Below, in pieces: positions 1 to 13,107 of a stretch of 64,000 nt of DNA (within the stretch, counting starts at the first letter, position 1; every line of letters begins with the position of its first letter). Under the pieces are notes generated by a model. That model was not told the DNA's origin. It saw only the letters and a program-made list of their open reading frames with translations, and ran no database searches. Made by a program: the position numbers and the translations under genes. Origin of the DNA: Uloborus plumipes (lineage: Eukaryota; Arthropoda; Arachnida; Araneae; Uloboridae); NCBI GenBank assembly GCA_038373865.1, contig JAXGGA010003398.1, positions 1 through 64,000 of the forward strand, given 5' to 3'.

Positions 1-58
1 TTGGAACCTCGGCTGCTAGTATTATACTGTAAAAGCAACAGTTAAACTTTTACAGTGT
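1..58. repeat. CTGTAAAA-family repeat, right end, cut by window edge
   Basis: The window opens inside a repeat whose right end reads CTGTAAAAGCAACAG and then TTTTACAGTGT. The same end occurs at about 20.1, 24.25, 35.86, 36.44 and 59.91 kb. The family is built of short palindromic units (TTTACAGTAATAAACTGTAAA type) and its outer ends read ACTGCAAAAA and TTTTTGCAGTG. It looks like a non-autonomous DNA element or expanded palindromic repeat. No coding capacity is visible. Confidence 0.7.
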
Positions 59-1284
59 GACTATTAACAAACTTAAATCTAAAATTAATGTATGTGTAAC
101 ACCAAAAACGAAAAAAATAGGAAACAACTTTATTGAATGTCCAAAATAACAAAATGATACTTAACCACTCGTTTTAACAGATCCTGAAGTGCAAATTATG
201 CATTTTAAAAAATTATCGGCCGATCGAAGAATAAAGTGAAAACTTGCGATATTGCTCTACATACCTCTTGCGCCAATTACCTTTTGCTTGGAATGCGGCC
301 TTATTACCTGAAATGCCGTAATTACAGCATCTCCTCTAGCTAACAACCAATATCGGGGGCTTTTAATTGGCACCTAGAAGTGCTACTTTCATTAACGATA
401 AGGAAAAAGAATGGTTTGCGAAGTTCTTTCTTTGATTATTCCACCCCTCTCCCAGAGGAATTTCTTTCATTTCTTTTGATGAGGAGGTTTTTAAATTAAT
501 GCGAAAAGTTCCTAAATTGCCGAGAGGGTCTGGCAAGTGACAGATTTCTTACTAAGAGGGCAATTTCTGAGATTGCCCCGCATGGCGGAAATTTTCCTTT
601 GATGAATTTCAACGCTATTGTTCGACAAAATGTTGTTTTTGATTGAAACAAAGTTGGGATAGGTTTGCTGAAGGTTTATAGTTTAGAAGTTCTAATTGAG
701 ACCTTCAAGAAAAAATATTGGAATATATTTTTTCTCTATGCAATAACAAAAGTATCCGAGTCTTAACCAGTTTTTTAATGCCATGTTGCCATGTTATATA
801 ATTTACTATACTTACTGTTATCGAAGCGTATTTTTAGGGTTTACGTTTTTGCTTTCTAAATATCTGAAAGTTGCCAAACTATTGGCAGTTTCAGTCAAAT
901 GGTAAACATCGAATCGTTTCTCGTTAGATAATTTTAAAAATGAATCTCAAGAAAATACTGTTTTATGTTACTTGCACAAAATATTAAAAATGTGTCAAAT
1001 AAGTACCCCAAAGTAATGCATAATGTACTCTTACGACTCTTTAAACAAGCTTTCTTATCCTATTGAGGTTATGTTTTTACGTTCTACTGCTACTAAATTT
1101 CGACATGCTTCGAATCGTTTATAAAAGTTATTTTTATTACAATAACATCTATGCGATCAGTAAAATAAATAGTAAAATAACTTTTTTTATTTATTTTTCG
1201 CTCCGCCGCAATCAGCTGTAGACTATTCTGTTTAATGTGGTTTTTTTCCCAGTTGTATTACATCTTATTTTTCCTTAATAAATA
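59..1284. other. No recognised feature
   Basis: AT-rich sequence without a convincing reading frame or repeat. The part at about 220-560 is less AT-rich and contains several TAATTA or CAATTA-type sites, which could be ordinary regulatory or conserved non-coding sequence, but nothing here proves it. Confidence 0.5.
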
Positions 1285-1905
1285 TTAAGCGTAATTCCAT
1301 AGAAATGTTAATCCCTGTCGAAGAAAAAAAATACCGACGTGAAAAAAGTATCAAAAAATAAATAAATAAATAAAAGTCGTACAACATAAGTAGTTAAAAG
1401 AAATTGAAAAAGTATTGTAATTATTGCTGAGATTAGCCATAATAAATAGTTTGCACTGTGTTTACTGCTTGTTATTTGATGGTTACGTTAGTCACGTTAC
1501 GTTAGTCGCACTCCATCTTGAGTAAAAGTGACACAGAAGACTAAAAAAAATTAAGATTTAATAGATGTGATTTATGTTTTTAAAAGCCAACTTTACACAT
1601 TTTTCAAATATATCATTCAATTTTTAACACTTGCTTAACTTTGAGAAATGTTTGCCTCACAACATGAGCATTCATTTTCAGGGTTGCAAAAATGTTACGT
1701 TAGTCACGCTGCTATTTTGGTTGAAAAAAATATCTACTGTCAGTTATTTGTTTTAAATTCTCATAAGAAATGATACATAGATACCATGTACATTGTAAAT
1801 CTATCAGCATAAATGAAAAATATTTTTTATCCTTTAAGTTACAAGTGAAAACAGTTACAAAATCAGCTCTGAATGTTACGTTAGTCACTATGGAATGACC
1901 CTTAA
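1285..1905. mobile_element. Candidate TTAA-flanked MITE (piggyBac-like?)
   Basis: TTAA occurs at 1285-1288 and 1902-1905. Immediately inside, the ends are imperfect inverted repeats: GCGTAATTCCATAG on the left against GGGTCATTCCATAG from the reverse complement of the right, 12 of 14 matching. The interior carries the word GTTACGTTAGTCAC at 1482, 1692 and 1873, plus a near copy at 1496. TTAA duplication is the hallmark of piggyBac-type transposition, but the terminal bases differ from the usual CCC start, so the superfamily is uncertain. There is no open frame; if real it is a non-autonomous 613 bp element. Confidence 0.5.
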
Positions 1906-3776
1906 CAATTAAATGAAATTAATGTAAAACAGTTTTTGCAGCGTAATAGTTTTTAACCGATAAATTATTTTAAATTGGAGTTTCAAATCATGAAAAAAGC
2001 TTTTAAAAGTTGAAGTGATTTCTCGGTAAATATATTATAAGTAAAAGTAAAGATATTTGTTTTTCCTACAGTGTTTATAATCTAAGGAAAATCAGTACAC
2101 TACTTTTAAATAACATTTGCTATTTGTATATGCCTGCCCAATTTCCAAAACACATTTTAATTAAGTAGAAAATATCTTTTCGAGCACATCCAATTTTAGT
2201 TTACATCTGTAATTTATACAAGTTATGCAGGGTATAACCATAGTAAGTTTTGAAGTCTTTCATTTTTAATATTCCCCTCGAGATTTTTCTTAATTGCCTT
2301 ATTTTAAGTAATGAAGTTACTTACCAACTTCTAACAAAGAAGCACAGGTTTAATAATTGATAAGTCGGCGGAGTTTTCTGAGCATTTTTCATAGTCAAGA
2401 ATTTTACAGCGCTTACGTGCGCATAATTTTATCAAGCACGTACTCTCAATTACCAGCAGTGGTAATTTAATTACTTCTAAAGTATTCCTGGAAAGCGAGT
2501 TGTAAAATGTAAGACTTTAAAATATGAAGAAATTTCCTCATTTTAAATTATACATGTCTTAAAGTTTAACGGATGTTTTAAAAACTAATGGTTATCCTAA
2601 CATTCTGAGTAACATTAAAATTATTTAAAACAATTGCTTTACTACTCCAATTTGTACTTGAGCGAAGGTGTAACATGCAAAATTTACGAAACATGTGTTT
2701 GTATTATCTAAGTATTATACAATCCATATTTACAGCAGGAACTATCTTATTAAGCTTAAAAGGCATTTCTCAAATATATTATAAGCATGTCATTATTGAA
2801 AATAATAGGACGGGGCGTTAAAAGCTTCATGGAAATTAATTGTTTCTAATTTGAGGCATACTTAACTTGTTAACTCGTTGCATGTGTAGTTGTATCAACT
2901 CGTGCTCATATTTGAATACATATCTAAGTACTTACTGATTATTCTAGTCAGCGCAGTTAAAGTATGTAAAATCAGTCTACATGGTTTAATAGTTTTTATT
3001 AAATCACGTATTTAAGAATGTTTAATTTCCTCTCTATGAGTTAAAAATGCTTGTTATGCTTAACTAGTAATTTTTGAGGGATAACTTGGGAAATATATTT
3101 GCATGCGAATCAAAAGAAGAAGTTTCATTAACAATATCCTTTCAAATTTGCTGAAATACTGAACGAATAGCCAATGTTTCGGATAGCATGTATATTTCTT
3201 ATATTTCAAATACAGAAACCTGATTTTGACTTATCTCCTATGAGAAAATGGAGATGAAAGCAAAGAAAAATTAAACCATTTACTATTTTAAGTGCCCTAT
3301 CAAAATCCGCAGTATGATTAATCCAACTTTTTTGTTTCAATTAAAGCAGATGAGGATCAGTAAATGATTAGAAAAAAATAAATGATAATCAGTAGATTGG
3401 TCTCTGGTGTAGTTTCAAAATAAAGAATAATACACTTAAATTACAATTATTTCAACAGCAAGAAAAAGCACGAGATCAATACTTTATGTTTTTGTATTTA
3501 AAGAAAAATATGCTTCATAATGCAAGACTCTAAGTTGATTGCAACTCCTGAAAACAATTTACCCATTAACACTCCTGCACATCGGAAAACATCATTCTAA
3601 TAGACAACGACTTTATCTCGAAAATCACACAGGTCTTCTGTGTGACAGCTCTGCAAATTATCTTTTGTAATGCTTTCTCATGACAGTTGTACGAACTTTG
3701 TTTGTTTTTGCAAGCAAATACAAGGGAATTAGCTTAATTTATTTTTAAACAAGAAGTTCTGTCAAGAACTAAACGA
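1906..3776. other. No recognised feature
   Basis: AT-rich sequence with no supported gene, RNA or repeat. Stop codons are frequent in all frames. Confidence 0.5.
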
Positions 3777-4323
3777 GCCTACTTTCCCGTACATCGACAT
3801 CGGCAATCTAGCATCTAATCAATATTCTCTTGAATATCTGAAACTGAAAATTATGTCAAACCTACCTTTATAACACTTAAAGCTGATTTCTAAAAGCAAA
3901 ATATACCCCTCTCATCAGATGATCAGGACACGTAAAAAGTAAATAAACGAGTAAATAAAGTTTTGTTGCACCTTTTAAAGAATGTAACTGCTATAGTTCT
4001 TCCGTAGAAAAATTTCACAATCGCTTTCAAATAAAAAAAAAATAAATAAAAGTACAAAGAACATCAAAACACATTTTATCGAAGAAAGAAAAAAAACCTC
4101 GTTCGTTAATAAAATATCTCGAATTTTATTTTTAATCCGTTGCCAGTTGTTAAATATAAGTAAAGAATAAAATGCTCTCGTGAATGAACAATTTTTGTAA
4201 TAAAAAAAAAAAGAATATCGTCTGCCAAAAAAAAAATAAATAAATAAATAATAATAATAATAATAAATTAAACAAAAAAATGAATAAATAAACAAAAAAT
4301 CGTCTGCCCAGTCAGTCATTTTT

Positions 4324-4369
4324 TTCTGAGCCTGCATTTCCGCCATGTTTGCGGAATGCAGGCTCAGAA
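4324..4369. repeat. Short hairpin
   Basis: Left arm 4324-4343 (TTCTGAGCCTGCATTTCCGC) and right arm 4351-4369 (GCGGAATGCAGGCTCAGAA) are complementary apart from one extra T, with a 7-base spacer. It is GC-richer than its surroundings and may be a tiny MITE or internal palindrome. Confidence 0.7.
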
Positions 4370-4539
4370 AAGGAGTCGGAATCAGAGTCCTCACAGAAGA
4401 TTTTTCAGAAAAGTACTTTACATAAATTTTTTATCAAAACCGTTTTCTTACACAGTTAGTTTGAAAGAAATCCGCCTTTAAGTTCAGAATCAACATTCAA
4501 TTTAAATTTCCCAGCAGGCGCTCATGTTAAAATTTTTTT

Positions 4540-5402
4540 GAACGGTTCATCATTGAACGAAAAATGGTTCAAATTGAAGAGTGAAATATGGGAATGAGTC
4601 TCTCCGAGATCTTTCGAACAAAAAAGTTTATTCAATTCGGACGGTTCACTTAAAAGTTATTAGGTGGAGAAAGGTTGCTTGAACGGTTCAATGTTGAACG
4701 AAAAAATGTTCAAATTGAAAATTTAAATACGGTAATGAAGTATCCTTGCCGAGATCTTTCGAACAAAAAAAAGTTTGTTTAAATCGGACTGTTCACTCAA
4801 AAGTTATTAGGGGTGAGAGGTTGTTTGAACGGTTCAATGTTGAACGAAAAATTGTTCAAATCGAAAATTTAAAAAACGGGAATGAAGTATTCTTGATAAG
4901 ATCTTTCGAACAAAAAAAAGGTTATTCAATTCGGACGGTTCACTTAAAAGTTATTTGGTGGGGAAAGGTTGCTTGATCGGTTCAATGTTGAACCAAAAAT
5001 GTTCAAATTTAAAATTTAAATACGGTAATAAAGTATCCTTGCCGAGATCTTTCGAACAAAAAAAAAGTTTGTTTAAATCGGACTGTTCACTCAAAAGTTA
5101 TTAGGGGTGAGAGCTTGTTTGAACGGTTCAATGTTGAACGAAAAATTGTTCAAATCAAAAATGTAGATACGGGAATGAAGTATCCTTGAAAAGATCTTTC
5201 GAACAAAAAACAGTTTGTTCAAATCGGACTGTTCATTCAAAAGTTAGTATCGCGGGACCGGTTATTTGAACGGCTCAAAGTTGAACCAAAAATTGTTCAA
5301 ATCAAAAAAACCAAATACGGGAATGAGCTGCACTCGCCGAGATCTTTCCAACAAAAAAAAGTTTGTCCAAATCGGAATGTTCATTCAAAAGTTATTAGGG
5401 GG
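4540..5402. repeat. Tandem repeat, ~146 bp x 6, dimeric higher-order pattern
   Basis: The anchor GATCTTTCGAACAAAAAA recurs at about 4608, 4753, 4899, 5046, 5194 and 5341, giving periods of 143-150 bp. Units also share GAACGGTTCAATGTTGAAC and AAAAGTTATTAGG. Units 1 and 3 share one variant (TATTCAATTCGGACGGTTCA) and units 2 and 4 another (TGTTTAAATCGGACTGTTCA), so the array looks like tandem dimers of about 293 bp. Short reading frames across it are by-products of the repetition. Confidence 0.85.
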
Positions 5403-5508
5403 GGGGGACAGACAGACCGACAGACCGACACACAAATTCCCCATCTCAATACCCTACTTTCAAATTTTTAATTTTTCGATATTCATTTTACCTCTTTATT
5501 TTTTTAAC

Positions 5509-5580
5509 TTGGCGATATTTTTTGGACTTGGCGATTTTTTTTTAACTTGGCGATTTTTTTTTGGATTTGGCGATATTTTT
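5509..5580. repeat. Short ACTTGGCGAT tandem repeat
   Basis: Four copies of a ~20 bp unit (A/G)ACTTGGCGAT plus a T-run, the last reading GATTTGGCGAT. The same word reappears at 58.57-58.64 kb inside another element, suggesting a motif shared between repeat families. Confidence 0.7.
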
Positions 5581-5646
5581 TAGATGCATTAAGCTACTTT
5601 TCCTACTTTTTTCGTCTTTCTTTTTTTTTTAACGGGAAAGTAGGCT

Positions 5647-8600
5647 AAAAAGGTTATCGGGTCTTTAAGCAGAAATTAAAAGTATGCTACTTTAGTTCAA
5701 TCTCCATAAAAAACTGATTGGCACCTACTAGCAGTAATCTCTTCTAAAAGCAAGAATCAGAATGTAAAATAAGAGCAAATAAATCATATTAAAAAGTGAG
5801 GAAAAAATGAGTAAAAAAAAACATTTCAGAAATGTGAAATTAGATTGTGCGTAAGAAGAAAAAAATACAGTAATATTGTAGTCAAAAAACTGTTTCAGAG
5901 AACTTTCAAACTACGAAATCTGCCCATTTTCATAATGCTTTTTTTCTGTGCAGTATTTTTTTCTTCCGCCCTTAACATAAAAATTATAAATTTATGAAAA
6001 CACTTGTCTATGGAGTTTTTTAAGGAAATAGGAAATGTAAGTAACTCTAACTAGTAAAAACGAATGCAGATGAGTATAAATTTCACTCACTGCACATTTC
6101 GTCTGGGTAAAGACGACTTGTTAAAGGCACAACGTAAGAATGTGGACAGAACTCATTGTGGGCCATGATTTTGAGTTAAAGCCCAACAAAAATATATGTA
6201 TATATTATTTTTTTAAACTAAGCATAACTTAGTTTTCATCGCTATTTTTAGCAATAAGGTCAAGGTTTAATTTGCTTTAAAAACAAAGCATAGTAAAAAT
6301 ATATTGCAAAACATAATAACAATTTGCAATAATAAAATGAAAGTCTTATACTTAGTAACAAATCGAATGTATTCTCTACAACCTTTAAATAAATCATCCA
6401 TAGTAAATCGAATTTTATTGAACTTCTGACAAAAAATAGCTTTCGATACAAAAACGAATTTTCTCTCGAAAGTACAGCACATCATAAAAGTTATCAAAAA
6501 GAATTTCTTATGAATGCTATCCCTAGAGTCCTCTAAGGAATTGCAACTGGACACCAAAGAATGCACTTTTTTATAAACTATATTTAAATACGAAGCAACA
6601 TCTTTCAAGTCCCTTACTTTTCAGTTTCACTTTAAAAAGAGAAATTCAAGAACTATATCAATTTATTCTTTCTCGAAATATTCTTTTAAAATCAAACATT
6701 TCACTGATAGAAAATTTTCTTTGCGTCACGATAGAAAATGCAATCATTTTATGTAGGAAAAACATCTTCAAAGAGAATTCAGAAAAGGATTCTTGTTAAT
6801 ATTTATAAAATGCGTCTTTATTTGTTCATACATTTTCAAATACTTATCTAGGAATGGGACTTTCCAAGAAATCTTTCTATCTCTCAAAGTAAACTTCTAA
6901 TGCATCTAGTGCAATCGATTACTTTTAGTACCACGGTCGATGGAGGTTACCAAATTCATTCTATTGGTGACTTTGAAATGTTGTAATCACCATTAAGTCT
7001 TCGAAGAAGTAAAGTCTTTCTTCTTCTTTAGAAAGAATTGGTAGTCTCTAAAATGCTGACTTCTTCTTTTAATTCTTTTTGAGGATTTTCTTCGAAAGTG
7101 TTTTTTGATAAAAGCTTTCTAATGAGTATTCTCCGAACAAAAGGTTTAATCTGTGAATTGTTTTGGTTTATATAGAGCTGAGAAAAACCAATACTTGAAA
7201 TTGTGCATTTCCCTTTTCATTTGTCTTAGCTCAGAGAATTTGTGGAATATAAATTTTAAAAAAAAGTATCAAATAAGATGCTTGCAAGCTCGTGTTTGGT
7301 TTAGCTCACACTAAAACAAGTGGGAATGGGAAGCAAGGTGGGTTACCTAAACATATTTTTTTAACAAATTAACACCTACTTTTAATTTAAAGTAATCTTA
7401 AGATTAACTTATGTAAAGCTTTACTTACATTTATCGCTTAGAAATTGAAGTATCTGGCAAGATAAATCACTGATTTGTAAAAACTTAGGCGTAAAATTCA
7501 TGGTATTATGCTAAAAATGATAACATATCAATAGTACTGCATCCACAGTGAAGGCACGACGGGACTTCTCAACTCCAGAATACGGATTTAAAATGACGAA
7601 AAAACAACAGAAAAATATCCACTTTTACATTTAAAGTGTTTATTACTACTATTACATTTGACACACACATACTATTGTAAATATTTTTATGGGATCAATT
7701 GTGTCTGATTTTATAGGTTTATCACAATTTTATTAATTTCTTGTTATCTATATTTCATACCATTTTAACTGTTCGCATTACAATTAATCACCAAAAATAC
7801 TGTTCTAAAAATAGTTTTTTAACTTTGCCAGCACTTGAAAATAATTTTGTGATTGTGTATAAGCAAATTTTAAAGAAAATATTATAACATTCATTTGCAC
7901 AATATTGTAGAGAACGGTATGTACGTAAGAGAGAGAGGGGGGGGGACATTTTTTCTGAACAAGAATGCTTTTGTAGTTTTGTCTGGCGCCCTAAATTTTT
8001 TTCCTGGTTTCTAAAATTCTACAATTTTAAAGCTTAAAATTAATTATTCTGAAGAAAAGTAATCACTTGTCTTATGTATTGGCGAATAAGGAATATTAAG
8101 TTTTTATCTTTAAAAATGTACTAGAAAAAAAAATTAGGTGTAGTAGTATTCTTTTAGAGTAGTGTTTATCAATTAGTATTCCGCGGGAACGGTACTGGTG
8201 TTAAATAAATAAATAAATAAAATAAAAATAAATTAAATAAATTAAACAAATGTATAAATAAATAATAATTATAATATCGTATTCAATACTTTTAGCCTGA
8301 ATTTCTTGATAAATTTTGGAAATTATCTATGATTCATCTCAAATGTCTGTTTGCTTATGCACAAGACATACAAAAACCAAGGCTGGCTCCCTCCAGACTT
8401 CCCTCTAGATAACCAAAAAAATTAATGTCCCGATTCAGAATAGGGTCTCTATTTTCTTAAGCGGCTGGTATGTCCCTCGTCGTCCCTGATTATATAGAAA
8501 TTTTGCATTAATTACTTGTCGAAATACTTTATTATTTTTGCGGAAGTTCTTTAACATATACCAAGTTTTATTAATTAATTGTACTTGTAAGATAAAAATA

Positions 8601-9082
8601 ACTAAAGTAATACATAAAAAACTAAGCTTAACTGTTCTTCAAATGTGTCCGCCAGTGTGTAATGATCCCCAAGTCAGACTTTCATTCTTTCTTTTTGCTA
8701 AAATAAGAAGAAGAAAAAGTGAGGGAGGCGGGAAGGAGAAAAGAGGCTCACCGGTTCAAAAATATATATTCAAATGTGTTTAACGGTCCTCAAGCTAAAG
8801 TTTTTGTAAGCAGAAAAAAAAAAGAAATACACAGCTTACCAGTCAGCGATCACTTTTTTAAAGCGGTCACCTGTCCGTGGATTGAAAAATTCTTAAGAAA
8901 CGCTGCTTAAGAGTATAATTACTTCACTAGATTTTTTTTTCATCTTATTGACACGGTGGCCCTGGCCATACTAAAATCCATTTGCACTATTCCAACCTCA
9001 TAAATGTTATTTATGTGCTTCAAAAGATTAAAGCAAGGCATCTGAAAATATTTTCAATGAACTGCAAATGTTTCTGTAATTG

Positions 9083-9113
<31 letters not shown>

Positions 9114-10883
9114 CGGTAGCTTCGTAAATGCTACGAAGATCCAAATCAGAGAAATACGACCCTGCCAATTTAGGGCTGCCCAACTACAGTTAGTCTGATG
9201 CAAAGAACAACTTCTGAGTGTCCGAAAAACGGAAGTACTCGGGGAGTAAATAATTGCTCGAAAAATCAAAGCTGATATTGTCACGAAAGAATGCGTTCAA
9301 CCCCAGGAATTAGCTCCTCACCGTATTTTCTTGATAAAATCATTGATCATGTGTTTTAATTTCTTAATGCGATTTGTTTTACCATACCAACTTGTATCCG
9401 AAAAATAATGACTGCTTAAAAGCTCATCTGAAAAAAAAAGGTTTTAGATTTGTGTATGAGTGATGTAGATCCTTCCATGTCCTTTAGAAAACCTGTGAGT
9501 ACAGAAAACGCATTTTTTGTTCATAATGTCGAGTTTGATCTATATGCTATACATTATACATTTCATGGTTCCTGGTTTCTGGATGGAGTGCAGCACAGAG
9601 AAAATTACATAATTTAATTTCAAATACATAACCGAAGGCAAGGTTTTCGAACCAAATATTCAATACAGAGAACTACCAGAATGCTAATGCATGGAATTCG
9701 GGGAATAAACAGCTCCGCAGCCATGTATTATTTTGTATCTAACTTGAATAGCGGAAATGTGTTGTATATTTACCGCAAATGATTATGTCAACGGTATCAA
9801 TGATGGAGTTTGTGGCACAACTACCAGAAATGCCAAACAAAATAACTACTTGAAAACTACACATTTTGTTTATTGTGATATAAACTATAATTTATTATAA
9901 ACTATACATTTTGTTTATTGTGCACTGACAAAGATTTCATCATTTTCAAAGTCATTGGTGCAAAATAATTCCATTGATCAAACAAAGTAATGGTCATAAG
10001 AATCAGTATTTTACAGACTTCTTACAATTGCTGTATGTAATGTTTTTTTTTTTTTTTTCGTCTTAGCCCTGTACACATTGCTTTTGTACAGAGTTTATTT
10101 TGATTTCTTACAGGCAACAGGACAACAATTATTATCACTATTCTAAAATGCCAATGGTCTTTTGTTGATAATATTTTATGAGAAACAAATCAAACTAAAA
10201 TTTTATTTAAATGTAATATTGCAATAAAAGTAACTGTTTATCTATCTGATATCTGCTTAATTTAGCAAAACGCATGATATAAGAAATGTATTTCCAGACC
10301 TAGTTCCTTTTTAATTTACTCAAGAATAATATAAAGTTATTTTCAGTCACAATTGCGTATTGCTACAGGTACCAACGAATTTTACCGCTAATATTTAGCT
10401 TAAGATAAACAAACCAGTGAAAAAGACATCAAACCTTAAAGGACTCTTCATTTTACGTTAACCCGCTTTCCTAAATTAGCATGTACATTCAGAACGAAAT
10501 GTTCAGAAAAAAAAGTGTCATAACATTTTTGAAATAATAAAACTTAACATTGTGGTGACGGTCCTGCATTATTCATGTCTTTGTTTTGTGAGTAATAAGA
10601 GCATTATTTAAGCTCTGGACAACAAAAGCACTTAATTTATTATGCAATCTCAAAGTTCTCTTACACAAGAGAAACTGTTCTTGAAGTTTTATTTACTTTG
10701 AAATCCTCTGAGATAATCATACATTTCTTGAAACATGAAATTTAAAGAGTGAAAAGTATTGTTCTTACATTATTTTTAATTACTCTATTTTCTAATCGCA
10801 AAACCGAAAAACCAGGTGCCGTGTAGCGTGCTTTCTTAGAAAATTTGTTTTAGTGATGAACAACCACACATACTTAAAAAGAC

Positions 10884-10889
<6 letters not shown>
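5647..10889. other. No gene recognised; simple sequence only
   Basis: Long AT-rich stretch. A G-rich run lies at about 7930-7947, an AAAT-type simple repeat at about 8200-8265, a run of over 20 A at about 9090-9111 and a T-run at about 10041-10057. A minus-strand open stretch at 6267-6608 has no recognisable domain or coding character. Nothing else is supported. Confidence 0.5.

Positions 10890-10971
<82 letters not shown>
10890..10971. repeat. (TA)n microsatellite
   Basis: About 41 uninterrupted TA dinucleotides. Tyr-Ile frames on both strands are artefacts of it. Confidence 0.98.
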
Positions 10972-10975
<4 letters not shown>

Positions 10976-12586
10976 TTACGACAAAATAATTACCGTAAAG
11001 AAAACGATACAAAATTTGAATATAACACGAAAAAGATAAAATTAAAAAGACCTGCAACAAAAATACAAAAACATCACACACTTCATCAATATTCAATATT
11101 ACAAAACTATTAATTATTCGCACATTTTAGTAGTTATTAAATTTCGATTTTCGAATTCTTCAATTTTCTTGAACACAATTATACGCTATGCTGCTGCGAA
11201 CAGCAATTAAGTCCACTTCTTTAAACCTCACCATATTTTTTAACCAATCAATAATAATCATCTTAACGCTTTGCATCAAGCGCCGCTGATTAATGCCTGC
11301 CAATAACCAACACGCATACAAACTTCGGAAGTTTAAATTTCCATCTGCCACTGTCGAAGAAAACTTCAGAACTGAAGTTTTCTATAAATCCAATCAATAA
11401 ATATTCTTCGAAGCGAGGAAGATATAATTTCGTTACTGTGTCCTTCCCCCCGGCCTTCTAATTGATCCTTTGTCCGCAAGGACTGCGGAAGGGACACTCT
11501 CTCCCCTCTCATACCCTATATTTTAATTTGAAATCGGATCCTTCAGACGTGCTGCTAAATTGATTTATGGAGTAGTTTGCAATGTCCTTTCAGCAACAAT
11601 AATAATCCTCCTTTTCGCTTGAGGAAACTAAATAATGACTTACGGCGGTTTTTTTTCTTCATCTTTTTGAATACTTTGGAAAGAAAATGTGTTTTGATTA
11701 TGTTTGGCATTTTTGATGGATAAAAAAATAAGAGGGAAAAAAATACGTATCTACGAGATGCATATTTTTTTTAAGACATATATATTTTTTCTGCTTAAAC
11801 CATGAGCATAAGTGTATGTAAATAATTGTTTTTAATTTTTTAAACACATATGTAATATTACCGTCTTGAAATATAAAATTTACTGAATAATAGTACTAAT
11901 AATAAATAGGTATAATACGTAGGAGATAAGCGAGGGCAGGTGGCACATGTAAACGTCTTACTTTTTTATCTTTCAAATTGTTCATTTAAACTTCAGAAAG
12001 TGACTCTGTTTGAAGTGGTATAGGTCTTTTTTTGACGTACATGGAATGTTTAATATTTTTCAACCTGTAACAGGGAACGTGCGATCTCACAGAACCACTG
12101 TGTTTCGATTAGTACTACCTAGGTGGACAAAAGTCATGTTAGGAAATTTGAACTTCGGCATTGGGATAATGTCAACAATACAAGTACACCAAATCATGAT
12201 ACCAAATCATGATCATAAAAAAAAGATTCATTCTTTTTTTTATGGGTGACTCACTTCCGCCAGGTGAATATTAGAGTTGAAGCTACGTATGTCTTTGTTT
12301 TAGAATAAATCAGTTGAGTTCTAGCCATCATTTTAAGCTTGCAAAATTAAAGCTTTCCTAGTTTTTAATGGTTTAATTGTTCAAGATGGATGTTATTCAT
12401 ACTAGTTCGTGCAAGTTTTGTCTTATTAAATTAGTCTATCTGATAATTAAGTAACATTAAAAAAATAATTTAGGATGAACAAAGTATGTTTTGCTTGATT
12501 CGAAACTTTCACGTGATCGTAAACACTTGTCACCGTTTGTGTCCGGGCTGAATTTTCTACATAAAATAGCTTCACCTTTTCCATTA
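10972..12586. other. No recognised feature
   Basis: AT-rich; a slightly GC-richer patch at about 11400-11560 has no reading frame or known motif. Nothing supported. Confidence 0.5.
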
Positions 12587-13107
12587 TTAACCCATTAATG
12601 CCTAGCGTCCCTTTTTAGGGACGGTCCAAAATAGGGTCTGAATTTCCCCAAAATGAACATTTCAACCAAATAATAGTGTTCAATGAGTAGCTTGGTATTG
12701 TCTCAATTCGTTATTAACAGATTGCAACACATAACCATTGTAAAGTGCGTTCTGTAGCAGTTTTAATATGATCTTTATCAAAAATGACATCGTTCACAAT
12801 TTAAGAAAAAAAGCTAAGTTTTCAAAGTTATTCCCAGCTTCCCAGTTTATGCTAATTGCTGATTTCATTTCTTCTTATAAAATGTCTTTTTAAATACTAT
12901 ATCGTAGGTAGAAAAAAAAATTTAGTGAAAGAAGTATGTCCCCTTTGGGGTCTATCCTAACTTTTAAGGGACGACTTTTCTTTCCTTAATAAAACAATTA
13001 TTTTTTACATAATATTTTTTTTATTATTTTTCCCGTCCATTAAACACTGTTTGTAGCCAGTATAAAAAATATCTTTGGAAAAAAAATGTCAATCATTAAT
13101 GGGTTAA
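12587..13107. mobile_element. piggyBac-like MITE, copy 1
   Basis: TTAA at 12587-12590 and again at 13104-13107 flanks a 513 bp element whose ends are inverted repeats: CCCATTAATG at the left and CATTAATGGG at the right. TTAA duplication plus a CCC start is the classic piggyBac signature. Just inside the left end is a palindrome, GCGTCCC-TTTTT-AGGGACG. The same architecture is found at 18618-19151, where the GCGTCCC motif is at the other end, so the two copies lie in opposite orientation. No transposase frame is present; mobilisation would have been in trans. Confidence 0.85.

Larger units (their letters stand above)
3777..5646. mobile_element. Candidate element with short TIRs and internal tandem array
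   Basis: The word GCCTACTTTCCCGT at 3777-3790 recurs as its exact inverse ACGGGAAAGTAGGC at 5632-5645. These could be the termini of a ~1.87 kb element. Inside are a small hairpin (4324-4369), six tandem units of ~146 bp, a GACAGACCGACAGACCGACA run at about 5410, and four copies of ACTTGGCGAT-like sequence. No target-site duplication is evident and no transposase is encoded. A 14 bp match over 1.9 kb could be chance, so the boundaries are tentative while the internal repeats are certain. Confidence 0.4.

Noticed and set aside
3975..4394. 139-codon minus-strand open stretch
   Set aside because: Mostly F/Y/K runs from A/T simple sequence, and it reads through the hairpin at 4324-4369; no domain or coding composition.
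4540..5402. Resemblance of the tandem array to a CRISPR array
   Set aside because: Whole units are repeated with no unique spacers, the period is ~146 bp, and the context is eukaryotic.
6267..6608. 113-codon minus-strand open stretch
   Set aside because: No recognisable domain, no supporting context, and length is within chance expectation over 64 kb.
10836..11123. Tyr-Ile repeat proteins on both strands
   Set aside because: Direct translation of the (TA)n microsatellite; the same applies at 42439-42725, 62238-62471 and 62883-63179.
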